Below are positions 25,175-35,091 of a stretch of DNA of 64,000 nucleotides, in pieces; positions within the stretch are counted from its first letter, which is position 1; every line of letters begins with the position of its first letter. Below the pieces are notes generated by a model. The model ran no database searches. It saw nothing but the letters and a program-made list of their open reading frames with translations, and was not told where the DNA came from. The DNA is from Myxococcales bacterium. Its GTDB lineage: Bacteria; Myxococcota_A; Polyangia; Polyangiales; Polyangiaceae. The DNA is taken from assembly GCA_016706225.1 (NCBI GenBank), contig JADJKB010000003.1:1054001-1118000 (forward strand), given 5' to 3'. Both the position numbers and the translations under genes were made by a program.

Positions 25175-25408
25175 ACCGCCGCCGAGCTGACTCGAGCTTG
25201 TACACCACGATCAGAGACGGCACCGCGTACGTGCCCTGCTGATCGTCGGCGCCGAGCACGTTCAGATAGAGCAGCCCCTTGGCAGCGTCGAAGGCTCCAC
25301 CGCCGGCGCCGCCTCCGCTTTACCACCGCCGCCGTCACTCTCGCTACAGCCCCAGACGAGCGCGGCCGACGCCAAGAGGAAGAGCGAACATCTCAGCGGC
25401 AGCGGCAT
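25175..25408 (-). pseudogene. frameshifted, truncated lipoprotein gene
   Basis: From the ATG at 25408 a good lipoprotein signal is read (RCSLFLLASAALVWGC), followed by Ser-Glu-Ser-Asp-Gly4. The frame then runs to a stop in 48 codons. In the frame shifted by one base the sequence continues in a protein-like way (GAFDAAKGLLYLNVLGADDQ, then YAVPSLIVVYKL), as in a beta-propeller-like domain, but breaks off where the opposite-strand gene ends. So this looks like the decayed start of a longer gene. The frame change falls in a GC-repetitive stretch, so an assembly error is possible for the frame but not for the missing end. Confidence 0.4.
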
Positions 25409-25911
25409 GGGCTCGCCGGCTCGCGCAGCAAAGCGACGCGACCGAGCCCGAGCGGGGCACACGGTGCGCGTTGGGACCGCGCTTCCGGTGGCTGCTCCCA
25501 GGCGACGAGACGCGACGTCCGCGCGGGCATCGACTCGCCCTGCGCCGCAGAGTGACTACTTCGTCTTCCTTGCTTTCTTCTCTCCGCCGCTGCCTTCGCC
25601 GACCGCTCGGTCGTCGGCGCTGGCCTTCCAGCTCTCGCTGACGCCTTCCCCCCCGCGGCGACCCGCAGGCCGCGAGAGCGGCCGAGGACCGACGCTTGGG
25701 GGGGAACGACCGCCACGAGGCCGCGACAGCGGCCGAGAGCCGGGCGAGGCGGGGGCAGCTCAGTCGCGTTCAACTCTCGAATTTGCGCTCTCCCCGCTTG
25801 CCCGCCCCAACCACGGCTCAACAGATCAAGAACGCTTCTTTGCTGCTGACCGGCCCGACTACCATCAGGGCTGGTGTTACCCTGTCGCAGTCACACAGGA
25901 TCGGAGCTCGT
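25409..25911. other. 503-base stretch without a gene, with two matching hairpins
   Basis: No convincing reading frame. It contains a 19-base direct repeat with one mismatch (25668-25686 and 25719-25737). Each copy forms a perfect 6-bp hairpin (ggccgc/gcggcc) with loops GAGA and GACA. The first hairpin is enclosed by a 9-bp inverted repeat made of TTC7 (25646-25654) and G7AA (25698-25706). A structured RNA or repeat-derived element is possible. Confidence 0.4.
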
Positions 25912-26328
25912 TTGGTATCGCGACCCAGAACACTACCGCGTCTTTCATGGCGCGAGCTCTGTCTGCTGCTGGCCGCCTTGCTCGGTTGCGGATTGGGAGG
26001 GGGGAGCAAGAACAAGTGTGCGGCCGCGCTCGAGCGGGGCGGAATGCGTCATTCCTCGATTGGCACGGGTTCGTCGGAGCAAGCCGCCAGGACCAGCGCC
26101 CAGACGGGCACGTGCATCGCGTACTGTGAGCACGGCGATGCGACCGTCGAGGCGCTCTACAAGACCTGGCGCGCGAGCCCGGCCGGGCAGGTCGCCGGCT
26201 CGCCCCGCGACAAGGGCGTCGCACTGGGTTTTGTCCCCGACCTGACGCAGGCCAACAAGAAGTGTCAGGCGGACTGCGCGGCAGCCGTCGCCTCCGGGCT
26301 ATCCGCGGTGAGGACCACGTGCCTGTGA
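25912..26328 (+). CDS. small secreted Cys-containing lipoprotein
   Basis: 138 residues from a TTG at 25912. This start leaves a basic N-terminus followed by a hydrophobic signal and lipobox (CLLLAALLGCG). The mature part has Cys in KNKC, TCIAYCEHGD and KCQADCAAAV, and ends in a Cys. It resembles the next gene in layout: a lipobox, a 'GGGxKxxC' start, then paired Cys spaced by about 40 residues. It overlaps the next gene by 4 bases (GTGA), so the two are translated together. Function unknown. Confidence 0.6.
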   Translation: MVSRPRTLPRLSWRELCLLLAALLGCGLGGGSKNKCAAALERGGMRHSSIGTGSSEQAARTSAQTGTCIAYCEHGDATVEALYKTWRASPAGQVAGSPRDKGVALGFVPDLTQANKKCQADCAAAVASGLSAVRTTCL

Positions 26329-26642
26329 CGCGAGTGCAATCGAGGCCGGGCGCGGGCGGTCTCGCCCTGTTGCTGCTCGTGGCGGCTCTCCTGGCGTGTG
26401 GCGGCGGCAACGAGGAGCGCTGCACTTCGACGCTCGACTATCAAGGCAAACGCAGCCAGGGCAAGGGAGTGGACAAGCTCGCAGCTCAGCACAACGCCTG
26501 TCGCGCCTGGTGTCAGACCCACGCTTCGGAGGTCACATCGGCAAGCGAACGCGATCGAAACCACGCCCTCGTGGGCTGCGCGAGTCGCTGCGGCGGAGAT
26601 CTGCTGTTCGGAACGGGCGCGGCGACGACCAGCTGCCCGTAG
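26325..26642 (+). CDS. small secreted Cys-containing lipoprotein, partner of the upstream gene
   Basis: 105 residues from the GTG at 26325 that overlaps the upstream stop. Signal peptide and lipobox: GLALLLLVAALLACGGG. The mature part starts NEERCTSTLDYQGKRSQGKG, with Cys in ACRAWC and CASRCG and at the end. The pattern is similar to the upstream protein, so the pair may be a tandem duplication that has diverged. It ends 6 bases before the stop of a convergent gene. Confidence 0.6.
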   Translation: MTRVQSRPGAGGLALLLLVAALLACGGGNEERCTSTLDYQGKRSQGKGVDKLAAQHNACRAWCQTHASEVTSASERDRNHALVGCASRCGGDLLFGTGAATTSCP

Positions 26643-26648
26643 CGGCGC

Positions 26649-27350
26649 TCAGCGCGGGCAATCCGCGCGGCGGCCGTACTTGCGGCAGACCTCGTCCTGC
26701 CAGAACGTGCAGCAGGCGCTCTTGATGTCGGAGATTGCGCGGGTCGTCGCGGCGGAGTCATCGCCGGCGAGGGCAAGGGTGCCAACACACGCCGCCAGCT
26801 CTTTGCGCTTGGAGCAGCGATGGTGCAGCAGCGTGCGGGCCGTCTCGGGGTTCCGGTCCACGTCGAACGGGCTGCCGCCTCGGCCGCAGACCACGAGCGC
26901 GTCGCCTTCGAGACAGCCAACGCCGTTGTCGTAGGCGCTGAACAGCGCACCACAAGGTCCCTCGCGGGTGACGGCCTCGGGACTCGACGAGAGCGGTCCG
27001 TCGAGCATGCACGCCGCGTGCGCCGCGCGGATCGTCGAGGTGAGCAAGGCATCGCGTGTGAGCATGTGGATCCCGACGAACATCGTGACGGCGGAGGTCT
27101 TCAGTCCGAAGCCGACGAACAGGCCGACGGCCCTCTTCCGCGACGACCAGAAGTAGAGCGACGCGAGCAGCGGTCCGAGCAGCAGCGCGGCGAGCAGATG
27201 AAATTTCAGATTGGGTCCCTTGGGGACCACACCCGTCTCCGGATCGGGCTCACGCCGCCCACGCATTCGGCGGGCCTCCAGCAGATAGACCGTGGCGACC
27301 AGGGCGTACATGCACAGCCATGGCACGACCACCGGGACGAGCACCCGCAT
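26649..27350 (-). CDS. membrane protein with Cys-rich C-terminal part
   Basis: 233 residues from the ATG at 27350. Three membrane segments are seen near 2-22 (VLVPVVVPWLCMYALVATVY), 45-65 (FHLLAALLLGPLLASLYFW) and 72-95 (VGLFVGFGLKTSAVTMFVG). The remaining 130 residues hold eight or more Cys (GPCGALFSAYDNGVGCLEGD, HHRCSKRKELAACVG, CCTFWQDEVC). The Cys-rich part would sit outside if disulfide-bonded. Family not recognised. Lies between two convergent lipoprotein genes and the methyltransferase-like gene, whose stop is 50 bases upstream. Confidence 0.65.
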   Translation of the reverse strand: MRVLVPVVVPWLCMYALVATVYLLEARRMRGRREPDPETGVVPKGPNLKFHLLAALLLGPLLASLYFWSSRKRAVGLFVGFGLKTSAVTMFVGIHMLTRDALLTSTIRAAHAACMLDGPLSSSPEAVTREGPCGALFSAYDNGVGCLEGDALVVCGRGGSPFDVDRNPETARTLLHHRCSKRKELAACVGTLALAGDDSAATTRAISDIKSACCTFWQDEVCRKYGRRADCPR

Positions 27351-27400
27351 GCCGGGGAGTATGCCCGGGTTTCGAGCGAGATGGAGCGCCTGCGAGCGGG

Positions 27401-27817
27401 TCAGAACCAGGTCTTGTCGCGGTAGGCGCGGTACTCGTCGCCGAAGTGTTGCTCGAGCACGCGATCTTCGCGGCGCGCCCGCACGAGCTGAGCGAGCGCG
27501 ATGACCGGCACGACTGCCAGGAGCGTGAGCTCGCCGAAGTACAGAATCAGACCGCTGATGCCGAGCAACGAAAAGACGTAGACCGGGTGGCGCAGGCGCG
27601 CGTAGAGCCCAGTGGTCACCAGCTTCGACGCGCGCGGCGAGAGCGAGAAGGCCGAACCAAGCTGGAGCCGCGCCAAGGTCAAGAGCGCGAACCCCACGAC
27701 GCTCGCGCCGAGTCCGAGCGCGCGCAGAGCGGTCCACTCGCCACCGCCGAACACGAACACGAGCGTGGCCACTCCGATGAGTGGCAAGAGTGTGACGATC
27801 CAAGCGCGAAGCGTCAT
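27401..27817 (-). CDS. isoprenylcysteine carboxyl methyltransferase-like membrane protein (ICMT/PEMT family)
   Basis: 138 residues from the ATG at 27817 (a GTG at 27832 would overlap the upstream stop by 8 bases). It has the family core: LVTTGLYARLRHPVYVFSLL (the conserved 'GxYxxxRHPxY' motif for the cofactor) and a C-terminal RREDRVLEQHFGDEYRAYRD. Four membrane helices are likely. Family members use S-adenosylmethionine to methylate carboxyl or phospholipid groups at the membrane. The substrate in this bacterium is unknown. Confidence 0.82.
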   Translation of the reverse strand: MTLRAWIVTLLPLIGVATLVFVFGGGEWTALRALGLGASVVGFALLTLARLQLGSAFSLSPRASKLVTTGLYARLRHPVYVFSLLGISGLILYFGELTLLAVVPVIALAQLVRARREDRVLEQHFGDEYRAYRDKTWF

Positions 27818-27824
27818 GTGTTCT

Positions 27825-29987
27825 TCACCCACACGAATAACGCTTCACGAACCAGTGTCGCATGCGCGCCATGCTCCCTCTCTGCGCGTCGGGCGCGCGC
27901 CGGCGACAGCTCCTGAGCTCGGCGCTGCCCTCGGCGGCGCCCCAGCGCAGCTCCGGACAGTCATTCGGGTTGTAAGCCGCCTCGAACGCCGCGCGGCGTC
28001 GGATGACCTCAGCCAAGCTGAGACGTTGTTTGCCGGCGTCCGAACGCGTGTACTCGATTGCCTTCGACTCGCTCTCGGTGCGCAGCACCGCCTCGAGCTC
28101 GCGTCGCAGCGCTTCGCCGCGCGTGGCGTCTGCCTCGGCGCGGGCAGCCTGCTCGGGAAACGAGAGTACCGAGTCGATGCCGACCAGGAGCCGAAGATCC
28201 CGACAGGGTGTGCTCACCGCCTCCCAGGGTCCGGTTGAGCGGAACATGGCGCGACCCTCCGGCATCTCGATGGGAGTCTTGCGCGCGCCGACGATCTGTT
28301 CGGCAATGTCGACCTCGGCGACGCGTCGCTCCAGCTGGGCAAGGAGCGCACCCACGAGATCTTGAAGCTCTTGTCTTGCCGGTTTGGGCTCGGGGCTGAT
28401 CATGCGGGACATCTGGGCGTAGAAGTCCGCAGCGTCGATCCGGGAAGGTTCCAGGGAAAACCCGCGGTAACCGTCCGCGATCGTGAGCTCGTCGTTGCTC
28501 AGGAGGCGCATTTCACCCTTGTCGCGCACGATGGGCCGGAACGCCTTGAAGCCGAAACCCTCGGTGGTGTGCTGGTCCGCGAACAAGAACGTGCCCCGCC
28601 AGAAACGGCGCATCCCGATCGTGCCATCGGGTTCAGCGTCGACCGCCAAGAGCTGTCCGGGTCGGGCCGCGGTCTGCGGTACCCACTTCACGAGCGTGAG
28701 GGTGTGTCCGTACGGATCTGCGAACACGACCCCCGGACGCAGGTGCTCGCGGTGCAGGGCGACCGGGTACAGATCGGTCACCTCGTCGGTTGCCACCGTG
28801 CGCAGGCTGCGCGCCGTCGTGACACCCAGCAGCCGCTCGGCGAAGTCGCGGAACGACGCTCGCGATGCCAAGCGTGGTGTCGCGGGCATCGTCTCGCCCG
28901 GGTCACGGGTCTCCACCGGAGGCGTCTCGTTGGTCGTCCAGTCGCCGCAGCGTGGCGGACCGTCGAGCTGCCCGTAGCCGCAGCGGTGGTGACCGAATGG
29001 CAAGCCGAGCTTCCACGCGAAGTAAGCGCGCATCACGTGGGGTGCATCGGCGCAGTCCGGATGCAGCGCAAGCTGTTCGGAGTCGGCGTCTTCACCGAGC
29101 CCGAGGTGACCGTGCAGGAAGTTGCGCGAGGCATCGGTCAACACGGCACCGATGCCGTTCCAGCGTTTGCCCTCCGGCGCGCTGAAGAGCGCCGCGATCC
29201 AGGCGGAATACAGGTTCTCTGCGGCTCGATCCCAGCCGCGCTCGGTCTTCCAGACGCCCGCCCCGGCGGTGCGCCGCCGCCGCCGCTCCGCGACCGTGAA
29301 ACGTTGGCACGCGATCACGTTCGCGCCTTGCTTGACGACGACGCGGTGAACACCGCGCTCGACCGCCCCGAGTCCGAGCACCCGGTACCAGGGCGGCCCG
29401 TCGCCGCGCTCACGCTCGGTGACGGTGAGCGGCCGGCTCCCTTCGGCAGTGATCTCCACCCGAGCGTCGAGGGCGCGATCACTCGCCACCACGACCCGCG
29501 GCTGATCTCCAGCCACCAGCGAGGCGGGAGACACGAGCACCGCGGTATCGTTGGACGCTCGACAGTCGTCAGGCTCGCCCCGATGGCGGGCGCGCTCGTC
29601 CCGCGCGACGATGGCGCGCATGCGGTCTCGCGTCGCGGTCACCTGAACACGCTGGCGACACTCCGAGCAATTTGCGAGGTAGGCCTCTGCACGCATCAGC
29701 ACACCGCGCGCCACGAGAGGGTGCGCCTTGTCGCAAGTCGCGCGCAGACCCGCGCATGGCATCAGCTCGCTGTCGCTCAACCTCGGGGGTGCGGAGGCTG
29801 GTGTGGGTGTCGGTGCGGCGTCGGCGACAGAAGAGGTTGGTGAGGGTGCGGCCACTGCGGGCGCGCCAGGGCTGAGCCGGGCGGCGCTGCCTGGCGGTGC
29901 TGGCCGGTCCTCGGCGCGCGCCCGTCCGCAGGCGAGCGCGCCGCAGGCGAGCAGCACGAAGATCGGGGGCGGGAGCCGGGGCGCCAC
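27825..29987 (-). CDS. large secreted lipoprotein of unknown function
   Basis: 720 residues. Signal peptide with two overlapping lipobox-like sites (LLACGALACG). A Pro/Ala/Ser/Thr linker (about 25-70) follows, then Cys-containing N-terminal units (CAGLRATCDKAH, CSECRQRVQV). Residues 150-240 look like a Ig-like or CBM-like beta domain (RVVVASDRALDARVEITAEG). The remainder is a long mixed domain with many Trp and Tyr, for instance FAWKLGLPFGHHRCGYGQLD, which might hold an active site. No recognised enzyme family. The C-terminal 100 residues are helical. It ends 7 bases before the downstream methyltransferase start, suggesting an operon. Confidence 0.7.
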   Translation of the reverse strand: MAPRLPPPIFVLLACGALACGRARAEDRPAPPGSAARLSPGAPAVAAPSPTSSVADAAPTPTPASAPPRLSDSELMPCAGLRATCDKAHPLVARGVLMRAEAYLANCSECRQRVQVTATRDRMRAIVARDERARHRGEPDDCRASNDTAVLVSPASLVAGDQPRVVVASDRALDARVEITAEGSRPLTVTERERGDGPPWYRVLGLGAVERGVHRVVVKQGANVIACQRFTVAERRRRRTAGAGVWKTERGWDRAAENLYSAWIAALFSAPEGKRWNGIGAVLTDASRNFLHGHLGLGEDADSEQLALHPDCADAPHVMRAYFAWKLGLPFGHHRCGYGQLDGPPRCGDWTTNETPPVETRDPGETMPATPRLASRASFRDFAERLLGVTTARSLRTVATDEVTDLYPVALHREHLRPGVVFADPYGHTLTLVKWVPQTAARPGQLLAVDAEPDGTIGMRRFWRGTFLFADQHTTEGFGFKAFRPIVRDKGEMRLLSNDELTIADGYRGFSLEPSRIDAADFYAQMSRMISPEPKPARQELQDLVGALLAQLERRVAEVDIAEQIVGARKTPIEMPEGRAMFRSTGPWEAVSTPCRDLRLLVGIDSVLSFPEQAARAEADATRGEALRRELEAVLRTESESKAIEYTRSDAGKQRLSLAEVIRRRAAFEAAYNPNDCPELRWGAAEGSAELRSCRRRAPDAQRGSMARMRHWFVKRYSCG

Positions 29988-30055
29988 GACCCGGATTCTA
30001 TCCCGATGACGCCGCGACCGGCCTCGACTACCTTCTCCCCTCCTGGGAGATCGTC

Positions 30056-30328
30056 ATGCCGCTGTTCAAGCTCTCTTTCGCCGGGTTCTCCGTCGCCGCC
30101 TTCGTGTTCGCACTCAGCTCGTGGTCGGCGCCCCGACCCCCGGCGGTTCCCCTCGAGTCCCCGGACGAGGCGGAGTGCTTCGAGTGGAAGTACCCGAAGA
30201 ACAAAGCCTGCGGTGACCTGAGCGGGAAGACCGAGTGCAAGGCCTCGTCCACCATCTCGGCCTCGGACGACGACGACAAGAAAGACAAGTGCAAGCCCAA
30301 GAAGGGCGACACCTGTAACTGCGAGTGA
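30056..30328 (+). CDS. small secreted Cys/Lys-rich protein
   Basis: 90 residues from the ATG at 30056 with GGGAGA upstream. It has an N-terminal hydrophobic segment (LSFAGFSVAAFVFALSSWSA) that should be a signal peptide or anchor. The mature part has six Cys, spaced as ECFEWKYPKNKACGDLSGKT and ECK, then a Asp/Lys-rich stretch (DDDDKKDKCKPKKGD) and a terminal CNCE. Not recognised. Might be a small disulfide-bonded secreted protein. Confidence 0.6.
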   Translation: MPLFKLSFAGFSVAAFVFALSSWSAPRPPAVPLESPDEAECFEWKYPKNKACGDLSGKTECKASSTISASDDDDKKDKCKPKKGDTCNCE

Positions 30329-30363
30329 GCGAGCGCGCGTGTTCGTGCGCTGAGCTCGAAGAG

Positions 30364-31272
30364 CTACTCGTCGATCGAGCGCGTGCCCGCCCGGGTGGCG
30401 CTGAACTCGATCAATCGACCCACGCTGGCGGCCAGCGCCGAGGGAGTCGCCGCGTCGAAACCGGCGCGCTCGACTCGGGTGTCCGGCGGCAGTGCCTCGA
30501 TGCGCGCCTGGAGCTCCCGGAGCGCGTCACAGGCGGTGCTCTTCGGTGCGTAGTCTTGCCCGAGCAAGCGCCAAGCTGCGGCCAACTCCTCGTCGAACCG
30601 ACGCCACTGCCCGGCGTCCGCGGCCAGCCGCAGACGAGACAGCACTTCTTCCATCAGCCGGTCTCGATCACACGCCCGAAGCAAGCGTTGCCGGGCCTCC
30701 GGAGGCATCTCGATGGCACGTTTGGCGCCGAGCAGTCGCCCGAGGTCGGGTAACCAGCGGCGGTCCTCGAGCAGGCGCGGCGCGAGCAACCCCTCGGCGT
30801 CCTTCATCACGAACCCTCCGTCGAGAGCGATCAGCGCTCTCAGGAGCGCCAGCTTCAGCTCACCGACGGCGCGCGCGTCTGCCAGCCGTTCGAGCAACAG
30901 GTCGGCGTGTGCCTGGGTTGCGGCGGGATTTGCCGCGCGAAGTGCGCTGAGCACGTCCGCCCCACCCCACACCGTCAGCTCGGTCAGAGGTTCGGCGAAC
31001 ATCCACGAGTCGAGCACGGCGGCGGCCGGATCGGCTGACAGGAACCAGGCGTCCGATGCCGAATCGAGCCGCGCGAAGTTCGTAACCTGCTCTCGCGGAT
31101 CTTCACTGACCGAGTGCACCGAGCCACACTGCCGGCACAGGAACAAATGCTGGAGCGGTTTGCACCACGCGGGCCCGAGCTCGCTGGCCGCGGACCAGAT
31201 GGACGGCAACGGATGCTCCCCGCGCATGCCGTAGCCACCCCGAGATTGGTCGCACTCTGCACAAGCACTCAT
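30364..31272 (-). CDS. zinc-ribbon-containing protein of unknown function
   Basis: 302 residues. The ATG at 31272 is preferred (GAGG 8 bases upstream). The N-terminal 60 residues hold CxxC pairs (CAECDQSRGG and FLCRQCGSVHSV), a likely zinc site. The remainder is alpha-helical and Leu/Ala-rich with repeated 'LLxAxxxxRLxxE' patterns and no recognised motif. It begins 9 bases after the end of the sulfate-transport ATPase gene on the same strand, so it may be expressed with that operon, but nothing links it to sulfate uptake. Confidence 0.65.
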   Translation of the reverse strand: MSACAECDQSRGGYGMRGEHPLPSIWSAASELGPAWCKPLQHLFLCRQCGSVHSVSEDPREQVTNFARLDSASDAWFLSADPAAAVLDSWMFAEPLTELTVWGGADVLSALRAANPAATQAHADLLLERLADARAVGELKLALLRALIALDGGFVMKDAEGLLAPRLLEDRRWLPDLGRLLGAKRAIEMPPEARQRLLRACDRDRLMEEVLSRLRLAADAGQWRRFDEELAAAWRLLGQDYAPKSTACDALRELQARIEALPPDTRVERAGFDAATPSALAASVGRLIEFSATRAGTRSIDE

Positions 31273-31280
31273 GTTTGACC

Positions 31281-32344
<1,064 letters not shown>

Positions 32345-32348
<4 letters not shown>

Positions 32349-33226
32349 CGGGCCGCCTCCGCGCGAGCGCTGGCGTCGGCGCGCGTGAGTCGCCACTCGA
32401 GCGCGCGCTTGGCACCCAGCGTCACCAAGGCCAGGAGCGCGAGCAAGGAAGCGACAGCAAACGCGCCGACGAAGTCGTACTCGTTGTAGAGCACCTCGAC
32501 GTGCAGGGGCAGCGTGTTCGTCTGACCGCGAATGTGCCCTGACACCACTGACACGGCACCGAACTCACCCATCGCGCGCGCGTTGCACAGCACCACGCCG
32601 TAAAAGAGCCCCCAGCGGATCTTCGGCAACGTGACGTGCCAGAAGACCTGCCATCCGCTCGCGCCCAGGGTCAGTGCCGACTCCTCTTCATCGCTGCCTT
32701 GAGCCTGCATGACCGAGAGCACCTCTCTGGCCACTAGCGGAAACGTGACAAAACAGGTCGCCAGCACGATGGCCGGGAGTGCAAAGATGATGCGCACGTC
32801 GTGGGCAGCGAGCCAGGGGCCGAACACACCGCGCGCTCCGAACAAGAGCACGAACAAGAGCCCGGCGATCACCGGTGACACACTGAACGGCACGTCGATC
32901 AAAGTCAGCACCAGTGTCTTGCCGCGAAAATCGTACTTTGCGAGCAGCCAGGCCGCCGCAATGCCGAAGACCGTGTTGAGGGGCACGGCGATCAGTGCGG
33001 TCACGAGCGTGAGCCATGCCGCGGACAGCGTCGCGGGTGTGAGCAGGGCCTCGAAATAACGCGACATGCCCCGGGCAAACGCCGAATAGAAGACCGTGGC
33101 CAGGGGCACGAGCAAGAACGAGCCGAGAAATCCGAGTGCCACCAGCCGCACGCCGAGGGCGCGGGCGCTGACCCGGCGCGGTCGAGGACGGCCAGCAACG
33201 CCGCGCGCTGCGATCAACCCGGCCAT
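32345..33226 (-). CDS. cysW: sulfate/thiosulfate ABC importer, permease CysW
   Basis: 293 residues from the ATG at 33226 (a GTG at 33229 is also possible). It has about six membrane helices and the CysW-type cytoplasmic EAA loop (EEESALTLGASGWQVFWHVT) before LPKIRWGLFYG. The GEFGAVSVVSGHIRGQTNTL motif is that of sulfate permeases. It forms the channel with CysT. The start overlaps the cysT stop by one base (TGATG), consistent with a tightly coupled operon. Confidence 0.94.
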
Positions 33227-34059
33227 CACACTCTCCCGCGGCGCAACCAGCGCCCGAGCAGGTTCACGCTCGCGAGCACCGTGAGGCTGAGCGCCAGCAT
33301 CACCGTCGCCAGGGCCGTGGCCGCGGCGTAGTCGTACTGCTCGAGCTTGGTTGCGATGAGCAGCGGCACGATCTCGGTGCGGAGCGGCATGTTGCCGGAG
33401 ATGAAGACCACCGAACCGTACTCACCGAGAGCGCGCGCAAACGCCAGCCCGAAGCCCGTGAGCATGGCCGGGGCGAGGGCCGGAAAGACGACCAGTCGAA
33501 AGGTCTGAAACGGCGTCGCACCGAGAGTCGCAGCCGCCTCCTCCAGCGCCGGGTCGAGCTCTTCGAGGACCGGCTGCACGGTGCGGACGACGAACGGGAG
33601 ACCGACGAAGGTCAGCGCGATCACCACACCGAGCTCGCTGAAGGCCGCTTTCACACCCAGCGCTCTGAGCGGTGCACCGAACACACCGTGGGGTGAATAG
33701 ACCTGCGTCAACGCGATGCCGGCGACCGCCGTTGGCAGCGCGAAGGGCAGATCGACCAGGGCGTTGACCAGCGCGTGGCCGAAGAAGCGCTGCCTCACCA
33801 GGACCCACGCCACGACCACACCGAAGAAGGCGTTCAGCGTCGCGCTGGTGAGGGCGGCCCCGAAGCTCAAGCGGAAGGCGGCGAGAGCGCGAGCGTCCGT
33901 GGTGATTTCCCATAGCCCCCGCCAACCCACGCTGCTGGTTCTCAGCATCAGCGCGCCGAGGGGCACGAGCACGAGCAGGCCGAGGTAGGCGCCGACAGTG
34001 CCGAAGGAGAGGCCAAACCCCGGGAGCAGGCCCGAACGACGCAGTGAGACGCCTGCCAT
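33226..34059 (-). CDS. cysT: sulfate/thiosulfate ABC importer, permease CysT (CysU)
   Basis: 277 residues with about six membrane helices. The EAA loop reads EEAAATLGATPFQTFRLVVF, followed by PALAPAMLTG. The conserved sulfate-permease motif GEYGSVVFISGNMPLRTEI is present. The start ATG lies next to the stop of the binding-protein gene (no gap). It makes the transmembrane channel together with CysW. Confidence 0.95.
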   Translation of the reverse strand: MAGVSLRRSGLLPGFGLSFGTVGAYLGLLVLVPLGALMLRTSSVGWRGLWEITTDARALAAFRLSFGAALTSATLNAFFGVVVAWVLVRQRFFGHALVNALVDLPFALPTAVAGIALTQVYSPHGVFGAPLRALGVKAAFSELGVVIALTFVGLPFVVRTVQPVLEELDPALEEAAATLGATPFQTFRLVVFPALAPAMLTGFGLAFARALGEYGSVVFISGNMPLRTEIVPLLIATKLEQYDYAAATALATVMLALSLTVLASVNLLGRWLRRGRV

Positions 34060-35082
34060 CTAACCCTTGGGTTGGTAGACGCGATCGAAGATCGCGCCCT
34101 CCGCGAAGTGGGTCTTCTGGGCCGTCCGCCAGTCGCCCGCGATCTCGGCGACGGTGAACAGTCGCAGGGGACGGAATTGGTCCGCATGCCGCGCCAGCAC
34201 CGCCGAGTCCCGCGGTCGAAAGTGGTGCCTGGCGGCCAGCTCTTGTCCCTCCGGGGTGTAGAGGAACTTCAGGTACGCCTCGGCGATCTCCCGTGTGCCG
34301 TGTTTGTCGGCGTACACATCGACCACTGCGACCGGCGGCTCCGCGAGGATGCTCTCGGATGGCACGACGAGCTCGAGCTCGTTCTCACCAAAACGCTCGA
34401 CCGCCAAGAGCGCCTCACTCTCCCAGGCGATCAGCACGTCCCCGATCCCGCGCTCGGCGAAGGTGGTGGTCGAACCCCGCGCGCCCGAGTCCAGCACCGG
34501 AACCCGGCGATACAACTTCTCCACTAGCTCCCGGGCTCTTGCAGGGCTGCCGTCGGGCCGATGCAGCGCGTAGCCCCACGCCGCCAGATAGTTCCAACGC
34601 GCGCCACCCGAGGTCTTCGGGTTCGGGGTGATCACCTCGACGTCTTCGCGCACGAGGTCATCCCAGTCCCGGATCTGTTTCGGGTTCCCGCGCCGCACCA
34701 TGAACACGATGGTGGAGGTGTACGGCGCGCTATTCATCGGCAGGCGCGCCTGCCAGGTCTTGGGCAGAAGCTGTGCCTGATCGTGCAGCGCGTCGACGTC
34801 GTAACCGAGGGCCAGGGTGACCACGTCCGCATCGAGGCCCTCGATCACCGAGCGCGCTTGTTTGCCCGAGCCGCCGTGGGACTGCGCAAACTTCACCTTC
34901 ACACCGCGCGCGTCGAACCAGTGTCGAGCGAAGGCTTGGTTCACGTCGGTGTAGAAACGCCAGGTCGGGTCGTACGAGACGTTGAGCAGCGTGACCTCGC
35001 GAGGTTTCTGGCCGCAACCGCAGGCCAACCATGCCGCCGACAAGGCCGCGAAGAGCACAAACCGGGCGCGCAGGCGTGTCAT
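34060..35082 (-). CDS. cysP: sulfate-binding lipoprotein of the ABC importer (Sbp/CysP type)
   Basis: 340 residues. The signal peptide ends in a lipobox (SAAWLACGCG), so unlike the soluble E. coli proteins this one is probably lipid-anchored. The family signature is complete: LLNVSYDPTWRFYTDVNQAF, FAQSHGGSGKQARSVIEGLD, DVVTLALGYDVDAL, VRRGNPKQIRDWDDL, VEVITPNPKTSGGARWNYLA and the final RLFTVAEIAGDWRTAQKTHF. It captures sulfate or thiosulfate outside the membrane and delivers it to CysT-CysW. It is the first gene of the operon. Confidence 0.95.
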   Translation of the reverse strand: MTRLRARFVLFAALSAAWLACGCGQKPREVTLLNVSYDPTWRFYTDVNQAFARHWFDARGVKVKFAQSHGGSGKQARSVIEGLDADVVTLALGYDVDALHDQAQLLPKTWQARLPMNSAPYTSTIVFMVRRGNPKQIRDWDDLVREDVEVITPNPKTSGGARWNYLAAWGYALHRPDGSPARARELVEKLYRRVPVLDSGARGSTTTFAERGIGDVLIAWESEALLAVERFGENELELVVPSESILAEPPVAVVDVYADKHGTREIAEAYLKFLYTPEGQELAARHHFRPRDSAVLARHADQFRPLRLFTVAEIAGDWRTAQKTHFAEGAIFDRVYQPKG

Positions 35083-35091
35083 GCCGGAACC

